A DNA stretch of 64,000 nt, from contig NZ_JAUHHD010000005.1 in assembly GCF_030410515.1 (NCBI RefSeq), forward strand, positions 186,001 through 250,000, written 5' to 3'. This stretch comes from Arthrobacter sp. YD4. Lineage in GTDB: Bacteria > Actinomycetota > Actinomycetes > Actinomycetales > Micrococcaceae. The notes below the pieces were generated by a model. It saw only the letters and a program-made list of their open reading frames with translations, made no database searches and was not told the origin of the DNA. Below, piece after piece: positions 48,790-56,603 of the stretch (its first letter is position 1; the number at the start of each line of letters is the position of its first letter). The position numbers and the translations under genes are program-made.

Positions 48790-49144
48790 TCAGGCAGAGG
48801 CAGAAGGGGTGGCCGGCCGGGTCCAGGAAGACCCGGAAGGTCTCCCCCGGCTGGTGCTCGTGCCGGGTCGCGCCAAGCTCCAGCACCGCCGCCTCGGCCG
48901 CGTCGAGGTCGTCAACGGTCAGGTCCAGGTGCATCTGCTGCGGCATTTCCTGGCCCGGCCACTGCGGCGGGACGAAGGATTCCACTTTCTGGAAATTGAT
49001 CGAGTCGCCGTACTCGGCGCGGATGGAGGTCCACCCCTCGTCGTCCTGCTCGATGGTCCAGTCGAGCAGGGCGCCGTAAAACCGCGCCAGGGCCCGGGGG
49101 TCGGGGCAGTCGAGGACGACGGCGGGAAAGCGTGCGATAGCCAT
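48785..49144 (-). CDS. VOC-family protein (glyoxalase-like)
   Basis: A 119-residue single vicinal-oxygen-chelate protein: start FPAVVLDCPDPRALARFYGAL, two beta-alpha-beta-beta-beta halves, and the ending FRVFLDPAGHPFCLCL typical of this subgroup. Substrate unknown. ATG 49144 is six bases after TAGAGT on the minus strand. Confidence 0.88.
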   Translation of the reverse strand: MAIARFPAVVLDCPDPRALARFYGALLDWTIEQDDEGWTSIRAEYGDSINFQKVESFVPPQWPGQEMPQQMHLDLTVDDLDAAEAAVLELGATRHEHQPGETFRVFLDPAGHPFCLCLS

Positions 49145-49150
49145 GGCGCC

Positions 49151-49156
49151 ACTCTA
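49151..49156 (-). promoter_or_regulatory. Candidate -10 for leaderless VOC mRNA
   Basis: Minus-strand TAGAGT, six bases, then ATG 49144. Confidence 0.45.
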
Positions 49157-49315
49157 GGGCGCATCCTACCGAGAGACAATCACCACACTCCGGGCCGGAA
49201 TAACTTCACAATGGGGCAGTCTTTCGGCGTCGTTGCAGGGTTTTTCGAAGCACAACGCAAAATCTGCCGCGTAACATTTCTCAACATTGGTTCGTCGTGG
49301 TAAAGGCCGTGGTCC

Positions 49316-49321
49316 TAGCGT
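49316..49321 (+). promoter_or_regulatory. Candidate -10 for leaderless symporter mRNA
   Basis: TAGCGT, six bases, then GTG 49328. The preceding 160 bases are AT-rich for this genome and hold no gene. Confidence 0.45.
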
Positions 49322-49327
49322 ATTCGG

Positions 49328-50785
49328 GTGACCACTCAGACAAGTACCCCCGCAACCGCAGGCAAGCCCGGTTTTCGGCTGCCACGCTGGGCCGGCTCGT
49401 TCGGCTTCCAGATCATCGCCGCGCTGATCGTTGGCCTGGGGCTCGGCCTGCTCGCGAAGTACACGGGCAGCACCAAGACGGCCCCGAACGCCCTCGGCGC
49501 CACACTGCAGACCATCGGCTCGAGCTACGTCTCGCTGCTGCAGACGGCCGTCGTCCCGCTGATCTTCACCGCCGTCGTCAGCTCCATCTCCAACCTCCGC
49601 GCCGTCTCCAACGCTGCGCGGCTGGCTTGGAACACGCTGCTCTGGTTCGCGATCACCTCGCTGATCGCGGTCCTGATCGGCATGGGCTTGGGCGTCCTGC
49701 TGCAGCCCGGCGCCGGCACCGGCATCACCCAGGAAGCCAAGTACACCGGCAAGTCCGGCGACTGGTGGGCGTTCCTGATCGGCCTCTTCCCGAAGAACTT
49801 TCTGGGCCTGGGCGCCAGCACCACCGTCGCCGACGGCACTGCCACGACGGCCGTGAGCTTCAACGTCCTCCAGATCCTGGTGATCGCGATCGCCGTCGGC
49901 ATCGCCGCGCTCAAGGTGGGCAAGGCCGCCGAGCCGTTCCTGAACCTCAACGCCTCCGCCCTGGCCGTCATCCAGAAGGTCCTCTGGTGGATCATCCGGA
50001 TCGCCCCGCTGGGTACCGTCGGCCTGATCGGCAACGCCGTCGCCGTCTACGGCTGGGACACCATCGGCTCGCTCGGCAAGTTCGCCGTCGCGATCTACGC
50101 CGGCCTGGTGCTGGTCCTGTTCGTGGTCTACCCGGTCCTGATCCGCAGCCACGGCCTGTCCATCAAGCAGTACTTCTCCGGCGTGTGGCCGGCCGTGCAG
50201 CTGGCCTTCGTCTCGCGCTCCTCGGTGGGCACCCTGCCGCTGACCCAGCGCGTCACCGAACGGTCCCTGGGCGTCCCCCGCGCCTACGCCTCCTTCGCCG
50301 TGCCGCTGGGCGCCACCACCAAGATGGACGGCTGCGCCGCGATCTACCCGGCCGTGTCCGCGATCTTCGTGGCCCAGTTCTTCGGCATCCAGCTGGACTT
50401 CAGCCAGTACCTGCTGATCGCACTGGTCTCCGTCCTGGGATCCGCCGCGACCGCCGGCACCACCGGCGCCGTCGTGATGCTGACCCTGACGCTCTCCACC
50501 CTGGGCCTGCCGCTGGCCGGCGTCGGCCTCCTGCTGGCGATCGACCCGATCCTCGACATGGGCCGCACCGCGGTCAACGTCGCCGGCCAGGCGCTGGTCC
50601 CCACGATCGTCGCGAAGCGCCAGGGCATCCTGGACGAGGCGCTCTACAACGCCCCGCGCAACGGTGACCCGTTCGCCGACGACGACGCCGAATCCGAGGG
50701 CTCCGACCCGACCGCCGCGGCCATCAGCCGCGAGGCCGACGCCGACGAGTTCGAGGGCGGGCGCCTGGTGGGCAGCAAGGCCTGA
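49328..50785 (+). CDS. Dicarboxylate/amino acid:cation symporter (DAACS family)
   Basis: A 485-residue membrane carrier of the GltP/DctA family with about eight helices. The first hairpin reads SRSSVGTLPLTQRV (family SSxGTLPxT). The usual NMDG cation-binding motif is KMDG (GATTKMDGCAAIYP), and the HP2 region AATAGTTGAVVML and DPILDMGRTAVNV are present. A C-terminal tail of about 45 acidic residues is cytoplasmic. It imports C4-dicarboxylates or acidic amino acids with Na+ or H+; the altered NMDG leaves the coupling ion open. Confidence 0.9.
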   Translation: MTTQTSTPATAGKPGFRLPRWAGSFGFQIIAALIVGLGLGLLAKYTGSTKTAPNALGATLQTIGSSYVSLLQTAVVPLIFTAVVSSISNLRAVSNAARLAWNTLLWFAITSLIAVLIGMGLGVLLQPGAGTGITQEAKYTGKSGDWWAFLIGLFPKNFLGLGASTTVADGTATTAVSFNVLQILVIAIAVGIAALKVGKAAEPFLNLNASALAVIQKVLWWIIRIAPLGTVGLIGNAVAVYGWDTIGSLGKFAVAIYAGLVLVLFVVYPVLIRSHGLSIKQYFSGVWPAVQLAFVSRSSVGTLPLTQRVTERSLGVPRAYASFAVPLGATTKMDGCAAIYPAVSAIFVAQFFGIQLDFSQYLLIALVSVLGSAATAGTTGAVVMLTLTLSTLGLPLAGVGLLLAIDPILDMGRTAVNVAGQALVPTIVAKRQGILDEALYNAPRNGDPFADDDAESEGSDPTAAAISREADADEFEGGRLVGSKA

Positions 50786-50801
50786 CCTACCCGCCACAAG
50801 T

Positions 50802-50837
50802 AAAGGTCCCCGGGAGATACGTCTCCCGGGGACCTTT
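50802..50837. terminator. Strong hairpin terminator after the symporter gene
   Basis: A perfect 16-bp inverted repeat (50802-50817 and 50822-50837, TACG loop), 17 bases past the symporter stop, flanked by A and T runs. It probably serves both this gene and the convergent secreted-protein gene. Confidence 0.9.
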
Positions 50838-50875
50838 CCGTTTAATCCCGCCTCATCGGCGTCGTTTCTTTTCGG

Positions 50876-51448
50876 TCAGCGTCCGCCGCCGCCGATGACG
50901 CCCTTCTCGACGGCCTTGGTGACGGCATCCGCCTCGGCCTGGGTGAGGGTGCCGCTGCTGACGGCCTTGTCCAGCTTCGTCTTCAGCGCGGCCGCGTGCT
51001 TGGCCTGGGCCTCGGACTTCAATTCATCCAGCGCCGCGGTGACCTTGGCTTCGTCGATTCCCAGCGAGGAGGCCAGCGACTTGGCCAGCTCCGCCTCCAT
51101 GGCGGCGCGGTCCGGCTTGGTGCCCTCGGCCGGCGGCGTGGACGGCTTGTGCGCGTCACGGAAGGCCTTCAGGGCATCGACCACCTTGGTCTTGTCCACG
51201 CCCAGCTTGGTGGCGAGTTCCGCGGCCTTGACGGCCGCCATGCCTTCGCGGTCGCCGCGGCCGTGGCCGCCGCGCATCCCGTCGCCGTCGCCCTTGGCGA
51301 TGCTACCGTCGGCGGGCGCGCTGGAGCTGGCGCTCGGGCTGGGGGCGGGAGTGGTGGTGGCGGAAGCCATCCCGGCCACCCCGAGGCCTGCGCCCAGGGC
51401 CAGGGCGGTGGCCGAGACGCCGAGCGTGATTCTCTTGGTACGTGACAT
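50876..51448 (-). CDS. Secreted small helical-repeat protein
   Basis: A 190-residue exported protein. A clear signal peptide (basic MSRTKR, hydrophobic LGVSATALALGAGLGVAG, cleavage near ASA-TTTP) is followed by a Pro/Ser linker, a Gly/Asp/His-rich stretch and two similar helical units (ATKLGVDKTKVVDALKAF and ASSLGIDEAKVTAALDEL) plus a third shorter one. I do not recognise a named family. ATG 51448 has AGGAGA seven bases upstream. Confidence 0.8.
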   Translation of the reverse strand: MSRTKRITLGVSATALALGAGLGVAGMASATTTPAPSPSASSSAPADGSIAKGDGDGMRGGHGRGDREGMAAVKAAELATKLGVDKTKVVDALKAFRDAHKPSTPPAEGTKPDRAAMEAELAKSLASSLGIDEAKVTAALDELKSEAQAKHAAALKTKLDKAVSSGTLTQAEADAVTKAVEKGVIGGGGR

Positions 51449-51615
51449 GCGATGTCTCCTGGTCTGCCGTCAGCGACGGCGGTGTCAGTCCTACGGTGTG
51501 CGGCGGCCCGGAAACCACGGTGGTCGACGGACCGGCCGCTCTTCCAGTGTGCCCCGTCCGTTTCTGCGTGGGCTGTCGGGAACCTTTTAGCTTCCTGTGA
51601 ATGCTGATGACTGGT

Positions 51616-51621
51616 TAGGCT
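51616..51621 (+). promoter_or_regulatory. Candidate -10 for leaderless ybjQ-like mRNA
   Basis: TAGGCT, six bases, then ATG 51628. Confidence 0.45.
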
Positions 51622-51627
51622 CAGGGC

Positions 51628-52002
51628 ATGCTGATCGTCACCACCAACGACATCCCCGGCCACCGCATCGACGCCGTCTTCGGGGAGGTCATGGGCCTTA
51701 CCGTCCGCTCGCGCGACGTCGGCGCCCAGGTGGTGGCGGGCTTCCGGTCGCTGGCGGGCGGGGAACTGCGCGAACTGACCGATGTGCTCTACGAGAGCCG
51801 GCAGGAGGTCATGGCCCGGATGGTGTCCGAGGCGGCCCAGCGCGGGGCCAACGCGATCGTGGCGATGCGCTTCGACACCGCCCACATGGCCAACAACTGG
51901 TCCGAAATCTGCGCCTACGGCACGGCGGTCTACGCGATTCCGCTGACCAGCGGCGAGCCGGGCGCCACCGGACAGTCGATCCAGCTCACCTCACCGTCAT
52001 AA
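51628..52002 (+). CDS. YbjQ/UPF0145-family protein
   Basis: A 124-residue protein with the UPF0145 pattern: VTTNDIPGHRIDAVFGEVMG at the start, ARMVSEAAQRGANAIVAMRFDT in the middle, and EICAYGTAVYAIPL at the end. Homologues form ring-like oligomers; function is unknown. Gene is monocistronic by spacing and probably leaderless. Confidence 0.9.
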   Translation: MLIVTTNDIPGHRIDAVFGEVMGLTVRSRDVGAQVVAGFRSLAGGELRELTDVLYESRQEVMARMVSEAAQRGANAIVAMRFDTAHMANNWSEICAYGTAVYAIPLTSGEPGATGQSIQLTSPS

Positions 52003-52004
52003 AG

Positions 52005-52034
52005 TTGCCCGGAGTGCAAAGATGCACTTAGTGT
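52005..52034 (+). promoter_or_regulatory. Autoregulatory promoter/operator of the TetR gene
   Basis: TTGCCC (52005-52010) and TAGTGT (52029-52034) form a -35/-10 pair with an 18-base spacer; ATG 52041 is six bases beyond. The spacer holds AGTGCA-AAGA-TGCACT (52013-52028), a perfect 6+4+6 dyad, the classic place for TetR-type repression. Confidence 0.7.
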
Positions 52035-52040
52035 AATTCC

Positions 52041-52742
52041 ATGCCCTCCTCCGCGACCGTTCCCGGCGCCCCCGCGGCCGCACCCTCCCGGCGTGAACTG
52101 AACAAGGCCGCCACCCGTCAGGCCATCATCGACGCCGCCCTCGGGCTCCTGCGCGCCAACGGCCCGGGCAACTTCACGGTCGAGGAAATCGCCGACGCCG
52201 CCGGGATCTCCCGCCGCACCTTCTTCAACTACTTCGGCAGCACCGACGCCGTCATCGCGTAGGTGACGCATGGCTTCCTGGACACCGCGCTCCAGCAGTT
52301 CCGGCTGCGCCCGGTCAGCGAACCCATCCTGGAGGCGGCCCGGGCCTCGCTCATGGCCCTGGCGGATCCGATGACCATCGCCCCCCTGGCCGAGCTGTAC
52401 ACCCTGGGCCAATCCAATCCGCAGCTGAACCGCTCCGAGCTGGAGGCCTGGGACCACTGCACGGCCGAGATCATCGAGGCCGCCCGGTCCCGCTTCACCG
52501 GCCCGGCCGGGGCGCTCGACGAGCTCTACCTGCGGGCGCTGGCCGGCTCGGTCATCGCCTGCGGCAAGGCCGCCATGGATCTCTGGTTCGACCGCTGCCA
52601 CGGCGACCTCTCCCCCGCCTCGCTGTCCACCCTCCGCCAGCTCCTCATCGACTCCATGAGCCTGCTGGGCTCCGGATTCGCTTCCCCGGCGGCCGCCCCG
52701 GCCGCCCCTTCCACCGCCACCCCTTCCCCAGATCGGCTCTGA
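52041..52742 (+). pseudogene. TetR-family regulator interrupted by one in-frame TAG
   Basis: One frame of 234 codons encodes a TetR protein, but codon 74 is TAG (52260-52262). The first part (73 aa) has the whole DNA-binding domain (RQAIIDAALGLLRANG, FTVEEIADAAGISRRTFFNYF). The second part, which could restart at the GTG immediately after the stop (52263), holds the ligand-binding helices (159 aa). No frameshift is seen and codon use stays normal, so the change is a recent single-base nonsense mutation or a sequencing error. Its stop lies one base before the MMPL exporter ATG, so it would normally control that gene. Confidence 0.8.
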
Positions 52743-52743
52743 C

Positions 52744-55284
52744 ATGGCACTCCTGCTGTACCGCCTCGGCAAGTTCTCCTACCGCCACCGCTGGCTGGTC
52801 ATTTCGCTGTGGCTCGCCGTCATGGTGGCCGTCGGCGGGGCCGCCGCCGCCTTCCACGGCACCCTCAGCAACAACTTCCAGATTCCGGGCACCGAGACCC
52901 AGCAGATGGCGGACAAGCTCAAGAAGGACCTGCCGTCGTCCTCCGGCGGGTCCGCCACGGTGGTCTTCGAGGCCAACGACGCCCAGTTCAGCCAGGCCGG
53001 CAAGGACGCGGTGTCCGCCGCCCTGTCTAAGCTCAAGACCATTCCCGACGTGCAGGGAACCGTGGATCCCTTCGCCACCCAGGCCCAGCTGGACAAGGCC
53101 GGTACCGACCTGGCCGCCGGCGAGCAGCAGGCCGCGGCCGGCAAGGCGCAGCTGGACAAGTCCGCTGCCGACCTCGCCGCCGGCAAGGCCAAGCTGGACG
53201 CCGCCGAGGTCCAGCTAAGGGCCGCCGGCCTGCCGGATGCCGCCATCGAAGCCCAGCTCGGCCAGCAGAAGGCGGCCCTCGCAGCCGGGCAGGCGAAGCT
53301 CGACGCGGGCACCAAAGACCTGGCCGCCGGCGACGCCAAGCTCGCGCTCGGAAAACGCCAGCTGGAGGCCTCCAAGGGTCTCCGGTTTGTCTCCGAGGAC
53401 GGCAAGGCCGCGATCGCCCAGGTGCAGTTCAAGACCTCGATCAACGGCCTGAAGCCGGAGGTCCGGCAGCAGGTTCAGGACATCGTCAACGAGGTCTCCG
53501 CCGCCAATGTCACCGCCCTGCCCAGCAAGGAAATCAGCGAGGACATCTCGGAACTCTTCGGCACCGCGGAGGTCATCGGCATCGCCGTCGCCGCTCTGGT
53601 CCTGATCGTCATGCTCGGCACCCTGGTGGCCGCCGGCCTGCCGCTGCTGATGGCAATCGTGGGTGTGGCCGTCGGCGTCGGCGGTACCTTCGCGCTCAGC
53701 GGCGCCGTGGACATGAGCTCCATCTCGCCGATGCTGGCCCTGATGCTGGGGCTCGCCGTCGGCATCGACTACTCGCTCTTCATCGTCAACCGGCACCGCG
53801 GCCAGCTGCTCTCCGGCATGGACACGGAGGAGTCCGTGGCACTCGCCACCGGCACCTCCGGCAACGCAGTGATGTTCGCCGGGCTGACCGTCATCATCGC
53901 CCTGGCCGCCCTGGTGGTGCCCGGGCTGCCGTTCCTGGCCGTGATGGGCCTCTCCGCCGCCGCCACGGTGGCTGTCGCCGTCGTCGTCGCCCTGACGCTG
54001 ACCCCGGCCATCCTGTCGCTGGTGGGCCGGAAGCTGATCTCGAAGCGGGCCTGGGCCAAGGCCGAACGGCACAACGCCGACCCCGGCCACGACTCGGAGG
54101 ACCGGGAGCGGGACGAGTACCGCGGCAGCCACGGCTGGGGCGGCGTCGTCACCAATCACCCGTGGCTGGCGCTCCTGGCCGGCGTGATCCTGCTGGGCGT
54201 CGTGGCGCTGCCGGCCAGCCAGCTGCGGCTCGCCCTGCCGGATGCCAGCTCCGAACCGGTGGCCTCCACCGCGTTCAAGGCCTACGACGTCACCAAGCGC
54301 AGCTTCGGCGAGGGCATGACCGGTCCGATCATCGTGGTGGGCGACCTCCCCGAGGGCCTGGACGCGGCCACCGCGCAGGCCGAGCAGTTCGACGTCGCCG
54401 ACATCCTGCGCAAGACCGACAACGTGGCCGCCGCCGTGCCGCTGGCCCTCAGTGAGGACCGCCGGACCGCCGTGTTCCAGGTGCTGCCGAAGGAGGGTCC
54501 GGCCAGCGCCAGCACCGTCCAGGTGGTGGCCGACCTGCGGGCCGAGAAGGGCCAGATCAAGGACCAGACCGGGGTGTCCATCGGCCTGACCGGCCAGACC
54601 GCGGGCAACGTGGACGTCTCCACCAAGCTGGGCGACGCGCTGCCGCCGTACCTGGCGATCGTGGTGGGGCTCTCGCTGATCCTGCTGCTGCTGGTGTTCC
54701 GCTCCGTAGTGGTTCCGCTGCTGGCCACCGGCGGCTTCCTACTCTCGCTCGCGGCGGCGTTCGGCGCCGTGGTGGCCGTGTACCAGTGGGGCTGGCTGGG
54801 GTCCGTGTTCGGTGTGGAGAATCCGGGCGCGGTGCTGAGCTTCCTGCCCATCATCCTGATCGGCGTGCTGTTCGGCCTGGCGATGGATTACCAGGTGTTC
54901 ATTACCTCCGGCATGCGTGAGGCCTACATGCACGGCGAGACCGCCAAGCACGCGGTCCGGTCCGGCTTCAGCCACGCGGCCGCCGTGGTGACCGCCGCCG
55001 CGATCATCATGGTGAGTGTGTTCTCCGGCTTCATCTTCTCGCACCTGAACATGGTCCGGCCGCTGGGCTTCGCAATGGCGTTCGGCGTGCTGGTGGACGC
55101 GTTCGTGGTGCGCATGACGATCGTCCCGGCGGTCATGTACCTGCTGGGCAGCAAGGCGTGGTGGCTGCCGCGCTGGCTGGACCGGATTCTCCCGGACGTC
55201 GACGTCGAAGGCGCCAAGCTGCGCAAGGCCGACGCCGACGGCGAGGCCGCCGAGTCCGAGCCCGCCGGGGTCGCCGTGCGCTAA
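52744..55284 (+). CDS. MMPL/RND-family transporter
   Basis: An 846-residue exporter with two halves of about six helices: TM1 near 13-35, the SSD-like block starting IGIAVAALVLIVMLGTL, and the second block from LAIVVGLSLILLLLVF. Family motifs are GLAVGIDYSLFIVNRHR and GLAMDYQVFITSGMREA. The first external loop (about residues 110-205) is an Ala/Lys/Gly coiled-coil-like array (DLAAGEQQAAAGKAQLD and similar units). MMPL proteins export lipids or hydrophobic compounds. It follows the TetR gene by one base and is probably under the same operator. Confidence 0.92.
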   Translation: MALLLYRLGKFSYRHRWLVISLWLAVMVAVGGAAAAFHGTLSNNFQIPGTETQQMADKLKKDLPSSSGGSATVVFEANDAQFSQAGKDAVSAALSKLKTIPDVQGTVDPFATQAQLDKAGTDLAAGEQQAAAGKAQLDKSAADLAAGKAKLDAAEVQLRAAGLPDAAIEAQLGQQKAALAAGQAKLDAGTKDLAAGDAKLALGKRQLEASKGLRFVSEDGKAAIAQVQFKTSINGLKPEVRQQVQDIVNEVSAANVTALPSKEISEDISELFGTAEVIGIAVAALVLIVMLGTLVAAGLPLLMAIVGVAVGVGGTFALSGAVDMSSISPMLALMLGLAVGIDYSLFIVNRHRGQLLSGMDTEESVALATGTSGNAVMFAGLTVIIALAALVVPGLPFLAVMGLSAAATVAVAVVVALTLTPAILSLVGRKLISKRAWAKAERHNADPGHDSEDRERDEYRGSHGWGGVVTNHPWLALLAGVILLGVVALPASQLRLALPDASSEPVASTAFKAYDVTKRSFGEGMTGPIIVVGDLPEGLDAATAQAEQFDVADILRKTDNVAAAVPLALSEDRRTAVFQVLPKEGPASASTVQVVADLRAEKGQIKDQTGVSIGLTGQTAGNVDVSTKLGDALPPYLAIVVGLSLILLLLVFRSVVVPLLATGGFLLSLAAAFGAVVAVYQWGWLGSVFGVENPGAVLSFLPIILIGVLFGLAMDYQVFITSGMREAYMHGETAKHAVRSGFSHAAAVVTAAAIIMVSVFSGFIFSHLNMVRPLGFAMAFGVLVDAFVVRMTIVPAVMYLLGSKAWWLPRWLDRILPDVDVEGAKLRKADADGEAAESEPAGVAVR

Positions 55285-55357
55285 GGGTTGCTTCCGCGCC
55301 TTCACGGGTTGCGCGCCGAACCCGTCGCGGCACGCCCGCGCTGCACTCCCCTAGACG

Positions 55358-55386
55358 CCGCCCGTCGATCCTTGATCGGCGGGCGG
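55358..55386. terminator. Hairpin terminator after the MMPL gene
   Basis: 13-base arms (55358-55370 and 55374-55386) pair with one G-T wobble around a CTT loop. It ends the TetR-MMPL unit. Confidence 0.75.
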
Positions 55387-55479
55387 TGGTCGTTTGGGTG
55401 GGTTCTTCGAATGCGCACCTTTACAAGCTCCCGGGCGCTCCATGTGGAATACTCGGCCCGACGCCGACGAAGGAGTTCC

Positions 55480-55893
55480 GTGCCTGACCTGCAACCGTAT
55501 GAGTCTGTTCCTGCCCGCACTGTCCTGGGCTTTGGTCTCCACCACGTGCAGTTGGCTCTGCCGGCGGGTGGCGAAGAGGAGTGCCGGGAGTTTTATGTAG
55601 GCGTCCTGGGCATGACGGAGGTGCAGAAACCACCGGCGCTGGCCGCCCGGGGTGGCCTGTGGGTCAGGGCTGACAACCTTGAGATCCATCTTGGGGTCGA
55701 GGAGGACTTCCGCCCGCAGAAGAAAGCTCATCCTGGAATTCTGGTAGCGGACATCGATGCCCTCGCTCAGCGGGTTCAGGAGCACGGCCTCGATGTCGAG
55801 TGGGATGACAATTTCCCCGGCATGCGGCGGTTCTATCTGCAGGACAACAATGGAAACCGCCTTGAGTTTCTGTCTCCGCAACGCGCCGGCTAA
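55480..55893 (+). CDS. VOC-family (glyoxalase/bleomycin-resistance-like) protein
   Basis: A 137-residue VOC protein: GFGLHHVQLALPAGGEEECREFY, then HPGILVADIDALAQRVQEHG and the ending RRFYLQDNNGNRLEFL, giving His and Glu metal-ligand candidates. Likely a lyase, dioxygenase or binding protein; unknown. GTG 55480 has AGGAG four bases upstream; the frame is open back to 55288 without signals. Lower GC than its neighbours. Confidence 0.85.
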   Translation: MPDLQPYESVPARTVLGFGLHHVQLALPAGGEEECREFYVGVLGMTEVQKPPALAARGGLWVRADNLEIHLGVEEDFRPQKKAHPGILVADIDALAQRVQEHGLDVEWDDNFPGMRRFYLQDNNGNRLEFLSPQRAG

Positions 55894-55934
55894 GAGGCGT
55901 CCGATGCCGCCATCTCTCGACAGCTGCGGCGACG

Positions 55935-56489
55935 ATGCGTGAGGGGATCCATGTCCTTCGCCATGCAGACCTGACGGTTGCTGACGTCGACGCTTTACAG
56001 AAGCTCTTCGACGGTGAATACCTGAAGGACTTCGGCCCGTGGACTCCCAACGCACCCTACGGTTATTCGCCAGCCGACACCCATGTGTTGGCGTTCCGCG
56101 GCCGGGACCTGGCCGCTCATGTGGGCTTTCAACGTCGACGAATTGCCGTCGGGATGCGCGAGGTCGTGGTGGCCGGCACCGGTGGCGTGCTCGTCGACGA
56201 CGGCTCTCGCGGGACGGGCCTCGGCGGCCTGGTGATGCGCCGTGCCCAACAGGCCATGCGCACAGAACGGGACATCGAGTTTGGCTTCCTCGGTTGCCGG
56301 CCGGAGGTGGTGCCGTTCTATGAGAAAGCAGGTTGGGTGCAGGTTCACGCGACGGAACGCTGCATCTCACGGCTGGATCAAAAATCCGTCGTCCAAACGG
56401 AAGGTGGCCCCATTCTCATCTGCTCTGGACTCCGCGAGACGAGCGAATGGCCAGAGGGCGACATCGACCTTCGGGGTACGCCTTGGTGA
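55935..56489 (+). CDS. GNAT acetyltransferase, AAC(2')/NodA-like
   Basis: A 184-residue acetyltransferase. The order HADLTVADVDALQKLFDG, ...AHVGFQRRRIAVG..., VLVDDGSRGTGLGGLVMRRAQ (acetyl-CoA loop) and FGFLGCRPEVVPFYEKAGW, ending EGDIDLRGTPW, recalls aminoglycoside 2'-N-acetyltransferases, whose tails end in a similar Gly-Asp-x-x-W block. The match is distant and the substrate is unknown; it may act on a cell-wall sugar. Start ATG 55935 lacks a good ribosome site. GC is lower than in neighbouring core genes. Confidence 0.75.
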   Translation: MREGIHVLRHADLTVADVDALQKLFDGEYLKDFGPWTPNAPYGYSPADTHVLAFRGRDLAAHVGFQRRRIAVGMREVVVAGTGGVLVDDGSRGTGLGGLVMRRAQQAMRTERDIEFGFLGCRPEVVPFYEKAGWVQVHATERCISRLDQKSVVQTEGGPILICSGLRETSEWPEGDIDLRGTPW

Positions 56490-56603
56490 CTTGCCAGACT
56501 CCTACGACCGACTAGTACTCAAGCCCACCGGGCCGGTCGCCGCAGACTCTCCGCGCCCTCCACATCTCCTACGCGGACGGTCACGATTTCTCATGCTGAG
56601 CGG

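Noticed and set aside
49166..50797. 543-codon minus-strand open frame opposite the symporter gene
   Set aside because: It is Gly/Asp/Arg-rich with no domain, and the plus strand encodes a clear carrier. Long antisense frames are expected at this GC content.
52260..52262. Recoded or read-through TAG in the TetR gene
   Set aside because: No pyrrolysine or read-through context is visible, and other TetR proteins need no recoding; a nonsense mutation or sequencing error is simpler.
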